This document shows, in pieces, positions 48,188 to 56,487 of a stretch of DNA of 64,000 nt. Position numbers and translations under genes: made by a program. The DNA comes from Endomicrobiales bacterium. GTDB taxonomy: Bacteria > Elusimicrobiota > Endomicrobiia > Endomicrobiales > JAFGGC01. The notes beneath the pieces were generated by a model, which was given only the letters and a program-made list of their open reading frames with translations, was not told where the DNA came from and ran no database searches. Positions within the stretch are counted from its first letter, which is position 1; every line of letters begins with the position of its first letter. The stretch covers positions 1 to 64,000 of the forward strand of contig JAFGGC010000034.1 of the NCBI GenBank assembly GCA_016930715.1, in the 5' to 3' direction.

Positions 48188-48699
48188 TATTTGTGGAGTT
48201 CGAACCACCTGACCGCCAGGCCTGCTGAAAGAAAAACGGCATAGGGCAGAAAGGTGGTTTTTCCTTTGTCGAATTTAAGGCCGTCCGGTATCTTGAAAGT
48301 GACAAGCATATAAAGCCCGGCGAACACCTGCTTTAGCGTCGTTAGGAAACGCTTTTCCTTTATGAGCACGAACACGGCCGCGATACCGGCTATCGCGGCG
48401 CCGTAGAACCCGCCCCAGAGCGCGGATTCGGCTCCAAGAAGACTGCCGGCCCCCATCATGAACTTAACGTCACCGGCCCCGACGCCGCCGAAAAGATAAA
48501 AGGCGAACAAGAAAAGAAATCCCGCGCATATGCCGAAGAACGGATCCTTCAGCCCGTTCAAGCCGCCCTCGAGAAAACCCATCAGCAGTCCCGCCGCCAT
48601 TGCCGGAAATGAAACCGCGTTATAGACCTTTCTCTTGCTGGTATCAGTGTAGGCGCAGGCGGCTATGTAGATGAAGAACACGATATCCTTGATTTCCAA
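48187..48699 (-). CDS. A24 prepilin peptidase (short form)
   Basis: YTDTSKRKVYN and GVGAGDVKFMMGAGSLLG; no N-terminal methylase domain. Confidence 0.88.
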   Translation of the reverse strand: MEIKDIVFFIYIAACAYTDTSKRKVYNAVSFPAMAAGLLMGFLEGGLNGLKDPFFGICAGFLFLFAFYLFGGVGAGDVKFMMGAGSLLGAESALWGGFYGAAIAGIAAVFVLIKEKRFLTTLKQVFAGLYMLVTFKIPDGLKFDKGKTTFLPYAVFLSAGLAVRWFELHK

Positions 48700-48703
48700 T
48701 ATT

Positions 48704-49825
48704 CTATTCCTTTTCGATGACGATTCTTGTTATCTCGTTTTTTGAAAAAAGCCGCATCGGAGGGCCCCAGTAGTTTGTACCGGGAGACGTGTAGCACCAT
48801 GAATCACCTTTCTTGTACAGGCCGATCGGGTACTTGAACGCCAACCGCACGATGATGTCCATTGGCGGTATCTGCCCGGCGTGGGTGTGCCCCGAGAGCT
48901 GCAGGAGAACGCCGAGCTTCTGCGCGGCATCGAAGGTGTCCGGTCTGTGCGAAAGAAGTATTGCCGGAAGCCTTTTGTCCTCAGGCGCGATTTTTGCGAA
49001 TACTTCTTCCAGGACGGGCAGCGCTCCGGGCCCCCTAGAGCTTATGTCGTCGTCGATACCCATTATTATGAGGCCGCCGGCCTTTTCAAACGAATTCCTT
49101 ATCGCCTTGATGCCTGATGACTCCGCAAGGCATATGAAATTTTCCATTCCCGCGTAGAATTCGTGGTTCCCGGTAACGGCGAACACGCCGTATCTTGCTC
49201 TTAATTCTTTCAGGACATTGGAGAAGGTTTTGGTCTCGCACAGGTTCGCGTCAACCAGGTCGCCGGTTATGAACACCGCGTCTGGATCCAGCGAATTCGT
49301 CATCTCGACGATTTTGGCGACCCGTGTCGGAGAGGTATAATTATTTATGTGGATATCGGTGAGATGCACGATCGAGAGCGGTTCCGGCCGCGCGAGCCTT
49401 CCGGTCTTGATTTTTATTTCTCTTATGGAAGGCAGCCTGGTGCCGTTAAAAAGCGCGTAGGACGATAAAACGGTTATCAATAGGACGCAGAACAGGGTGC
49501 CCTGCCTGATAAAAGCCTGCGAGCGGAAGAATATTCTCAAAATGTCGAAAACAAGGAAAACGCTCACCGCTATCGAAAGCGTGCCAAGCCACACGGTTCC
49601 GGAAAACTCAAAGAACTTGAGGAACACGTTATAGGCGCGCCTTGAGATGAATTCGCCCAGTACGAACGAAAGCCCCGCGGAGAGAAAGAACAGCCGCAGC
49701 AGCCATCTCGCGTTACCCGCAAGGAGGAAACCTTTCGCGACGTGAATGTATGCATAGTAATGCATGCCGAAAAAAACGGACAAAAAAACAGTCAGAAAAA
49801 CAACGAAGGCAATGGTATTATGCAT
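48704..49825 (-). CDS. Membrane-anchored metallophosphoesterase (YkuE/YaeI-like)
   Basis: IVHLTDIHIN, ITGDLVD, VTGNHEFYAG, LSHRPDTFD, LSGHTHAGQIPP. Confidence 0.93.
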   Translation of the reverse strand: MHNTIAFVVFLTVFLSVFFGMHYYAYIHVAKGFLLAGNARWLLRLFFLSAGLSFVLGEFISRRAYNVFLKFFEFSGTVWLGTLSIAVSVFLVFDILRIFFRSQAFIRQGTLFCVLLITVLSSYALFNGTRLPSIREIKIKTGRLARPEPLSIVHLTDIHINNYTSPTRVAKIVEMTNSLDPDAVFITGDLVDANLCETKTFSNVLKELRARYGVFAVTGNHEFYAGMENFICLAESSGIKAIRNSFEKAGGLIIMGIDDDISSRGPGALPVLEEVFAKIAPEDKRLPAILLSHRPDTFDAAQKLGVLLQLSGHTHAGQIPPMDIIVRLAFKYPIGLYKKGDSWCYTSPGTNYWGPPMRLFSKNEITRIVIEKE

Positions 49826-51017
49826 GGTTCAGTATCCTTTTTTTCAGAATGATTGCCGAAAGCCCCAGGGAAAACCCGCCGAGCGCTATGGTCAGAGGCG
49901 CCGAGATGTAATGCGCCAGGGAGCCGGCCACGAGGCTTCCTACGGGCATGAAACCCATGAAGGCCATTACGAAAAAGCCCATAATGCGCCCGCGCATTTT
50001 TTCGGGCGAGGTCATTTGTATCAGAGTGTTGGAAAAGCCGAGCTGTATCACCATCGCGTATCCCGCGACCGCAAGCGTCAACAGGGCGAACGGGACGTTC
50101 CGCACCAGCGCGAATACGCTCATGCACGCGGCGATTCCCCAGGCGCCTGCGTAAATTACCTTTGGCAGGCCTTCGGTCGTTTTTCTGGACGCTATCTGAA
50201 ACGTCGCAAGCACCGCGCCGGTCCCGAGCGCGGCCATGAACATGCCAAAGCCCTTGGCTCCGAGGCCGTAGATATCCTTGGCGAATATGGGCATCAGCGT
50301 GACTGGAAAGACGCCTACAAGCCCGGTGACGGAGAGCAGGAGAAGTATCGAAGAAATATGCGGAGTGCCCTTGACGTAGGAAATGCCCTCGCGGAATTTC
50401 TCGACAATTGAAATTTCCCGGGAGTCGTCGTGAACCCTCGCGGGTACTATGTAGTAAAGAGCGATTATCGCGGCTATGTAGGTGACGCCGTTTAATACGA
50501 AGCAGAGGCCTTCGCCGAATTTGCTGATGAGCAGTCCGCCGATGGCGGGCCCGACCAGACGGGCGCTGTTGAAAAGCATGCCGTTAAGGCCTATGGCGTT
50601 CATCAGGTCGTTCTTGGGGACTATTTCCATGAGGAACGCCTGCCTGAACGGCATGTCGAACGCGGCGACGACGCCCAAAAAAGTCGATATGGCGAATATG
50701 TGCCACATCTGTACAGTACCCGAATACACTAGCACGCCCAAAAGGAGGGCCTGAAGCATGGCGAAGAATTCTATCACTATCAGCGCTTTTCTTTTGTCTA
50801 TGTGGTCGGCTATCGCGCCGGTGAACGGGGAAAAAAGGACGAATATCTGGGTCACGAAACTGATGAACCCGAGAAGGAACGCCGAGCCGGTCAGCCTGTA
50901 AACCAGCCAGGGCGTCGCCACCATCTGGAGCCATATGCCCACGACCGAAATGAACTGGCCGGCGTAAAAAAACTGGTAGTTCCTGTGCCTGAACGATTTA
51001 AATATGGAATCCTTCAT
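49818..51017 (-). CDS. MFS transporter
   Basis: ~12 TM segments; FRHRNYQFFYAGQFISVVGIWLQMVATPWLVYRLTGSAFLLGFISF. Confidence 0.92.
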   Translation of the reverse strand: MKDSIFKSFRHRNYQFFYAGQFISVVGIWLQMVATPWLVYRLTGSAFLLGFISFVTQIFVLFSPFTGAIADHIDKRKALIVIEFFAMLQALLLGVLVYSGTVQMWHIFAISTFLGVVAAFDMPFRQAFLMEIVPKNDLMNAIGLNGMLFNSARLVGPAIGGLLISKFGEGLCFVLNGVTYIAAIIALYYIVPARVHDDSREISIVEKFREGISYVKGTPHISSILLLLSVTGLVGVFPVTLMPIFAKDIYGLGAKGFGMFMAALGTGAVLATFQIASRKTTEGLPKVIYAGAWGIAACMSVFALVRNVPFALLTLAVAGYAMVIQLGFSNTLIQMTSPEKMRGRIMGFFVMAFMGFMPVGSLVAGSLAHYISAPLTIALGGFSLGLSAIILKKRILNHA

Positions 51018-51109
51018 TAGTTTTTCCTTAAAAACATATCGTTGAATATACTACAATTCTCTTGAAAAATCAATACGTCCGACGGTATGAAGAGGCCGGC
51101 GGGCGCGGA

Positions 51110-51138
51110 TTGACATTAACGGGCTACTTTAGTACAAT
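51110..51138 (+). promoter_or_regulatory. Promoter for the HD-GYP regulator (TTGACA 51110-51115; TACAAT 51133-51138; 17-nt spacer)
   Basis: Direct match; the -10 ends 12 nt before the ATG at 51151. Confidence 0.65.
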
Positions 51139-51150
51139 TTATCCAGCGAC

Positions 51151-52107
51151 ATGGACAAAAAACCGCTGATACTGATAGCAGATGACGACGCCCAGGCGCT
51201 CGGCGTGCTTGAGCAGATAATGACCGCCCATGGGTACGAGGTCGTCACCGCCAGCGAAGGCGTGAGCGCCCAGCAGAAGGTACTCGAAAGAACCCCCGAT
51301 CTGGTGATCCTCGACAACTACATGCCCGGCATTTCCGGAAGCGAAATAACAAGGCAGATAAAAAACAATCCGGCAACGCAGTTCGTGCCGGTCATAATGC
51401 TCACCGGGTTCACGGAAACGCCCGACAAGGTGGAAGCCATTGAATCAGGCGCCGACGATTTTGTCAACAAGCCGTACAAATCCGTGGAGCTTACAACCCG
51501 CATAAAATCGCTTCTTAAAGTCAAGGCTCTTCACGATGAGCTTGATTCCGCCGAAAGCGTTATTTTCGCCCTTGCCCGCGCGATCGAAGCCAAGGACAAT
51601 TACACGGTGGGCCATACCGAAAGGGTGAGCCAGTTCGCGCTCGTTGTCGGCTACAGGCTGGGATTGAGCACGGAAGAGATAGACGCCTTGAGAAAAGGCG
51701 GAATACTGCACGATATCGGAAAGATAGCCATACCGGATTCGATACTCAACAAGCCCGGCCGGCTCACGCCCGAGGAATTCGACACTATACGCACGCATCC
51801 GGACAGGGGCGAAAAGATCTGCAAGCCGCTCAATTCCGTGCAGTCGGCGCTCAAGATCGTCCGCCACCACCACGAGAAAATGGACGGGTCCGGATATCCG
51901 GACGGCCTCAGGGAAGACCAGATACCGGTCATTGCCCGGATAATGTCCATAGTTGACGTGTACGACGCCCTCACCACGACCCGTTCGTACAGGGCGGCGC
52001 TCTCGCACGATATAGCCATGTCTATCTTGGAAGAAGAAGCCCGCAAGGGCTGGTGGGACTGGGAAATTCTCGAGGAGTTCAGGGAAGTCGCCGGATCCCA
52101 TAACTGA
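51151..52107 (+). CDS. Response regulator with HD-GYP domain
   Basis: REC domain (LIADDDAQALGVL, LVILDNYMPGISG) plus HTERV, LHDIGKIAIP, HHEKMDGSGYP, YDALTTTRSYR. Confidence 0.95.
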   Translation: MDKKPLILIADDDAQALGVLEQIMTAHGYEVVTASEGVSAQQKVLERTPDLVILDNYMPGISGSEITRQIKNNPATQFVPVIMLTGFTETPDKVEAIESGADDFVNKPYKSVELTTRIKSLLKVKALHDELDSAESVIFALARAIEAKDNYTVGHTERVSQFALVVGYRLGLSTEEIDALRKGGILHDIGKIAIPDSILNKPGRLTPEEFDTIRTHPDRGEKICKPLNSVQSALKIVRHHHEKMDGSGYPDGLREDQIPVIARIMSIVDVYDALTTTRSYRAALSHDIAMSILEEEARKGWWDWEILEEFREVAGSHN

Positions 52108-52202
52108 CCTTGCCGTCTTGAAAATCCATTCAAAAAAAGGTATCATTTTTAATCCGTAAAAAATGAAGCTCCGTTTATTTACCGTTGTGTTATCCTAATA
52201 TT

Positions 52203-52316
52203 CTTCGGTGTAGCGGAATCCCCCGAAGCATCCGCGTACGCTAAACATCCGTCACGGAATCAATGGCGGGCAGCTTCGGCAAATCCCATCCTTCGTGTTC
52301 AACTGCGAAGGGGGAT
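52203..52316 (+). other. Structured intergenic element upstream of pfkA (RNA leader or palindromic repeat)
   Basis: CTTCGG/CCGAAG (52203-52208/52223-52228) with GCGGA/TCCGC (52213-52217/52231-52235) pseudoknot potential; CCTTCG/CGAAGG (52290-52295/52306-52311) flanked by ATCC/GGAT. Confidence 0.4.
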
Positions 52317-52339
52317 AAACGATTTATTGTAATTACGAT

Positions 52340-53299
52340 ATGAAAACGATTGGCGTTATCACATCAGGAGGGGACGCGCCCGGCATGAACGCCGTCATAA
52401 GGGCGGTGGTCAGGACAGCGGTCGCGTCCGGCCTTGAGGTCATAGGAATAGAGCGCGGTTTCGCGGGGTTGATAGAACAGCGCTACGTTCACCTTAACGC
52501 CCGGTCGGTGAGCGGCATTATTAACCGCGGGGGGACGATACTAAAGACCGTCCGGTGCGCGGAGATAAAGAGCGCTTCCGGAATGAAACGAGCCGTGGAC
52601 ACGCTAAAAGAAATCGGCGTTGACGGTCTTGTTATAATAGGCGGCGACGGCTCTCTGGCGGCGGGGAACGCTCTTTCAAAGCACGGCGTGAACGTCGTCA
52701 ACATACCGGCGTCTATCGACAATGACGTTTACGGCACCGACGAGACGGTTGGTTTCGATACGGCCCTTGACACGGCGGTGGACGCCGTCGACAAGATACG
52801 CGACACGGCCACCAGCCACGAGAGAATATTCATCGTCGAGGTGATGGGCAGGGAGCACGGTTTCCTGGCGCTTTCCATCGGGGTCGCGGCCGGGGCTGAG
52901 TTCGTGCTCATACCCGAGATGAGGTACGACCTGTCCGCGATCTGCGGGAAGTTGAAGGAAGCAAGGCAGCGCGGCAAGACGTCGCTTGTGATGATTTTTG
53001 CCGAAGGCGCGGGCAATCCGCAGGAATTCGCTTCAAGGATAACCAAGCGCACGGGTTTTGAAACGCGCGTCAGCGCGCTCGGTTATATTCAGAGAGGGGG
53101 TACTCCAACGGGAAGGTCGAGGATACTTGCCAGCCGTTTCGGAACCAGGGCGGTCGAACTCCTTCTTGGCGGCAGGAAAAACAGGCTCGTCGTCGTGTCC
53201 CGCGGCAGGATTTCCGACATACCCATATCGACCGCGATTCATAACGAAAAAAAACTCGACTTGTCCTTTTACAGGATGGCGAAGGAATTGTCGAAATAG
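52340..53299 (+). CDS. pfkA: 6-phosphofructokinase
   Basis: IGVITSGGDAPGMNAVIRAVV; IIGGDGSLAAG; IPASIDNDVYGTDETVGFDTAL; VEVMGREHGFLAL. Confidence 0.95.
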   Translation: MKTIGVITSGGDAPGMNAVIRAVVRTAVASGLEVIGIERGFAGLIEQRYVHLNARSVSGIINRGGTILKTVRCAEIKSASGMKRAVDTLKEIGVDGLVIIGGDGSLAAGNALSKHGVNVVNIPASIDNDVYGTDETVGFDTALDTAVDAVDKIRDTATSHERIFIVEVMGREHGFLALSIGVAAGAEFVLIPEMRYDLSAICGKLKEARQRGKTSLVMIFAEGAGNPQEFASRITKRTGFETRVSALGYIQRGGTPTGRSRILASRFGTRAVELLLGGRKNRLVVVSRGRISDIPISTAIHNEKKLDLSFYRMAKELSK

Positions 53300-53367
53300 C
53301 ATAAATGAAAAATTGAAGCCTGCCACTGAATATTTGGCGGGCCCCGCCGGCGGCGGGGGAGGAAAGA

Positions 53368-53832
53368 ATGGAACTGAACGAAATTGATGTTCAATGGGCG
53401 AAAGACACCCTGCGCAAGATCGATATCTTTTGCGGCTGTTCGGAATCCGAATTCACTCAGCTTGTCGGCGGCCTTGAGAAGAAGGAGTACAAGGCCAATT
53501 CGACCGTGCTTTTCCAGGGCGAGATATCGTGCCGGCTCTGCATAGTCAAATCCGGCAAGGTCTCGATAAACGTCCGCAAGGGCAAGGACAAGCTAAAAGT
53601 CGCGGAGCTTGAGCCAAACGCGTATTTCGGCGAGATATCCCTTCTGATGCCGCGCGCGGCTACCGCGACGGTAAAAGCAGAGATAGACAGCGAGATAGTA
53701 TTCCTCCCGGGGGAGGTCGTGCAGGCGCTGGTGAAAAACAATCCTTCGCTTGCCGGTACCATCAACAAAAAAATTCAGGAGCGCCTTGATTCGCACAAGG
53801 ACCCCGAGCATAAATCCGAACAGGGCAGTTAA
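53368..53832 (+). CDS. Cyclic nucleotide-binding domain protein
   Basis: STVLFQGEISCRLCIVKSGKVSINVRKG...FGEISLLMPRAATATVKA. Confidence 0.88.
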   Translation: MELNEIDVQWAKDTLRKIDIFCGCSESEFTQLVGGLEKKEYKANSTVLFQGEISCRLCIVKSGKVSINVRKGKDKLKVAELEPNAYFGEISLLMPRAATATVKAEIDSEIVFLPGEVVQALVKNNPSLAGTINKKIQERLDSHKDPEHKSEQGS

Positions 53833-53835
53833 TCG

Positions 53836-55008
53836 ATGAACAAGCAGCTTGACAGGATACGACGTGGGGTAAACGAGATAATATCCGAAGACGAGCTAAA
53901 GAAGAAGCTCGCCAGGGGTAAGCCCTTGAGGATAAAGCTCGGAGTAGACCCGACCGCGCCGGACATTCACCTAGGGCATACCGTCTTGCTGAACAAGCTG
54001 AGAGTTTTCCAGGAACTGGGCCACCAGGTAGTGTTCCTCGTCGGCGATTTCACGGCCCGGATAGGCGATCCGTCAGGACGTTCTGAAACCCGCACCATGA
54101 TGGGCGAGGACGAAATCGCCAAGAACGCCAAGACCTATCAGGACCAGGTTTTCAAGATTCTCGACCGGTCGAAAACCGAGGTGGTCTTTAACAGCCACTG
54201 GCTCTATCCGCTTGGCATAGAAGGCCTTCTGAAGCTTGCCGGAAAATACACCGTGTCCCAGATGCTCGAGCGGGACGATTTTCACAAGCGGTTCGATTCC
54301 GAAAATCCGATATCCATAGTCGAGTTTTTGTATCCCCTGCTTCAGGGGTACGATTCGGTAGCGGTCAACGCCGACGTGGAACTCGGCGGCAACGACCAGA
54401 AATTCAACCTGCTTGTCGGCAGGGAGCTCCAGCGCGACGCCGGCCAGGAGCCGCAGGTGGTAATGACCCTGCCGCTCCTTGAGGGAACCGACGGCGTCAG
54501 GAAGATGTCAAAATCGTACGACAACTACATTGCCTTGAACGACTCGCCGAAGGACATGTTCGGCAAGATAATGTCCATACCGGACGCCGTGATGTTCAAG
54601 TATTTCGAGCTCCTGACCGACAGGGACATCGGCGAAGTAAAAAAACTTCATCCCCGCCAGGCGAAAGCCGAGCTCGCCGAGGAAGTGACGGCGCGCTACC
54701 ACGGCGCCGGCGCCGCCGGTACCGCGCGGGAAGAGTTTGACAGTTTTTTTTCACGAAAACAAATAAATACCGATACTATACCTGTATTTGAACTTCCGGA
54801 TGAACCTGTTGCATTTTCTGCGGCCATAACCAAGGCAAACCTTGCCGCAAGTAGAAAAGAAGCAAAGAGATTGATTGAGCAAGGGGCTTTTGAAATCAAT
54901 GGGCAGAAAATTACGGATGATAAGGTATTCACGCTTGAAAAAGAACAGATATGGAGGGTCGGAAAGAGGAAAATTAAAAGGATTATTCCTCAGAAACACA
55001 GAAAATGA
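53836..55008 (+). CDS. tyrS: Tyrosyl-tRNA synthetase
   Basis: [37 protein letters not shown]-terminal S4 domain. Confidence 0.95.
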   Translation: MNKQLDRIRRGVNEIISEDELKKKLARGKPLRIKLGVDPTAPDIHLGHTVLLNKLRVFQELGHQVVFLVGDFTARIGDPSGRSETRTMMGEDEIAKNAKTYQDQVFKILDRSKTEVVFNSHWLYPLGIEGLLKLAGKYTVSQMLERDDFHKRFDSENPISIVEFLYPLLQGYDSVAVNADVELGGNDQKFNLLVGRELQRDAGQEPQVVMTLPLLEGTDGVRKMSKSYDNYIALNDSPKDMFGKIMSIPDAVMFKYFELLTDRDIGEVKKLHPRQAKAELAEEVTARYHGAGAAGTAREEFDSFFSRKQINTDTIPVFELPDEPVAFSAAITKANLAASRKEAKRLIEQGAFEINGQKITDDKVFTLEKEQIWRVGKRKIKRIIPQKHRK

Positions 55009-55043
55009 AAAATTATGGATTTTGAATCAGTATTTAGCTGATC

Positions 55044-55567
55044 TTGGAGAAATTTAAGAAAGAGAATATTGATTTCGGCTGATAGGTGGATTTGCTGTTC
55101 ATTCCGCTGGTTATACCAGGGCCACTGACGACATCGATTTTCTAATAAAATCGGAAGATATGAAGAAGGTCAAGGAGATTATGCTGTCTTACGGATACAG
55201 TTTGCTAAATGAGGACGAGGACATATCGAATTATTTGGGGAAAATGGAGGACCTCGGTAAAGTCGACTTCTTGCATGCTCATAGAAAATATTCCAGAGCA
55301 ATGCTTGTTAGGGCTGTTGACAAAGACATACTCGGCGGTAGTTTTAGAACAAAAGTAGTAATTCCCGAAGATATTATTGGTCTAAAGCTGCAGTCCGGCG
55401 TGAATGACCCGAAGAGACTCAAGAAGGATATGCTGGATATTGAGGCTTTGATAAGGATCAATCATAAAACACTTGATATGAATCTCGCGGGGGAATATTT
55501 TGACTTGTTTGAAAAAAAAGACGAGTTAAACCGGATTCTTGAAGGGATGGAAAATGTTGAGCGCTGA
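55044..55567 (+). pseudogene. Nucleotidyltransferase-like gene with an apparent 1-nt frameshift near 55079
   Basis: LEKFKKENIDFG in frame 0, then LIGGFAVHSAGYTRATDDIDFLI... in frame 2, ending 55567. Stops in both frames occur at the junction. Confidence 0.6.
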
Positions 55568-55760
55568 AGAAAAAAAGGAACTAATTGCCGACGCACGTAA
55601 TATGCATCGAAGAAAGGCGTTTGCAAGATGCAAGGACGTTAACGTCAATAAATCAAATTCCTTGGATATATACATTAGGTTCTTGGCTGGTATCCAGAAG
55701 GTTTTCGGGCCTTTTAAAATTAGAAAAGAAAAATCTGTTACGGGCAATAACAAAATGTAA
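55554..55760 (+). CDS. Small hypothetical protein overlapping the nucleotidyltransferase
   Basis: MLSAEEKKELIADARNMHRRKAFARC...; 4-codon overlap suggests translational coupling. Confidence 0.6.
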   Translation: MLSAEEKKELIADARNMHRRKAFARCKDVNVNKSNSLDIYIRFLAGIQKVFGPFKIRKEKSVTGNNKM

Positions 55761-55778
55761 AAATTTAAGAAAATAAAA

Positions 55779-55796
55779 TCCGGACGAAAGTCCGGA
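55779..55796 (+). terminator. Perfect 7-bp hairpin with GAAA tetraloop (TCCGGAC-GAAA-GTCCGGA)
   Basis: Direct sequence. No U-tract, so attenuator or processing element is equally possible. Confidence 0.35.
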
Positions 55797-55812
55797 AACA
55801 AGGAGGTTGAAC

Positions 55813-56427
55813 ATGGTTTTGAGACGTTTGTTCGTTTTTGCGGTTTTTGCGGCTGTGGCGGCGATGGGTTTGAGTTCGTGCGCTTCGACGCCTAAGGTCT
55901 CCCGAGTCGAAGTGGGCGAGCAGATAGACCTTTCGGGCGAATGGAACGACACGGATTCGCAGATGGTCTCCGCCGAGATGGTGCCGGATTCCTTAAGCTG
56001 GCCGTGGATCAAGGAATTCACGGAAAAGAAAGGGACCAAGCCCCGCGTCATAGTAGGAACGGTCGCCAACAAGAGCCACGAGCACATCAACACGGAAACT
56101 TTCGTAAAGGACCTTGAACGCGAGCTCATTAAATCGGGAAAGGTGGCTTTCGTGGCGTCGAAAGAGCAGAGAGGCGAGGTCCGCGAGGAGCGTATGGACC
56201 AGCAGGACAACGCCCGGGCTGATACAGTAAAGAGCATGGGGCAGGAGTACGGCGCCGACTACATGCTTAAAGGGCAGATAAACACGATACTTGACCAGGC
56301 GGGCAAGAAGCAGGTCAGGTTCTACCAGATAGAACTCGAGATGATAGACATGCTCTCGAACGAAAAGGTGTGGATAGGCCAGAAAAAAATAAAAAAAGAA
56401 GTGAAAAGGCCGAAATCGAAATTCTAG
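55813..56427 (+). CDS. LpoB-like lipoprotein
   Basis: Lipobox LSSCAS; PRVIVGTVANKSHEHINTETFVKDLERELIKSGKVAFVASKEQR...GADYMLKGQI. Confidence 0.85.
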   Translation: MVLRRLFVFAVFAAVAAMGLSSCASTPKVSRVEVGEQIDLSGEWNDTDSQMVSAEMVPDSLSWPWIKEFTEKKGTKPRVIVGTVANKSHEHINTETFVKDLERELIKSGKVAFVASKEQRGEVREERMDQQDNARADTVKSMGQEYGADYMLKGQINTILDQAGKKQVRFYQIELEMIDMLSNEKVWIGQKKIKKEVKRPKSKF

Positions 56428-56487
56428 TTAAGGCGGTTCGTAGTCCTTAGTTCGTGGTTCGTAGTTCATCATCCGGAGAATGATTAA

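Noticed and set aside
54739-54750. Poly-T run in tyrS as a frameshift site
   Set aside because: The TyrS reading frame continues intact across it with a normal C-terminal S4 domain.
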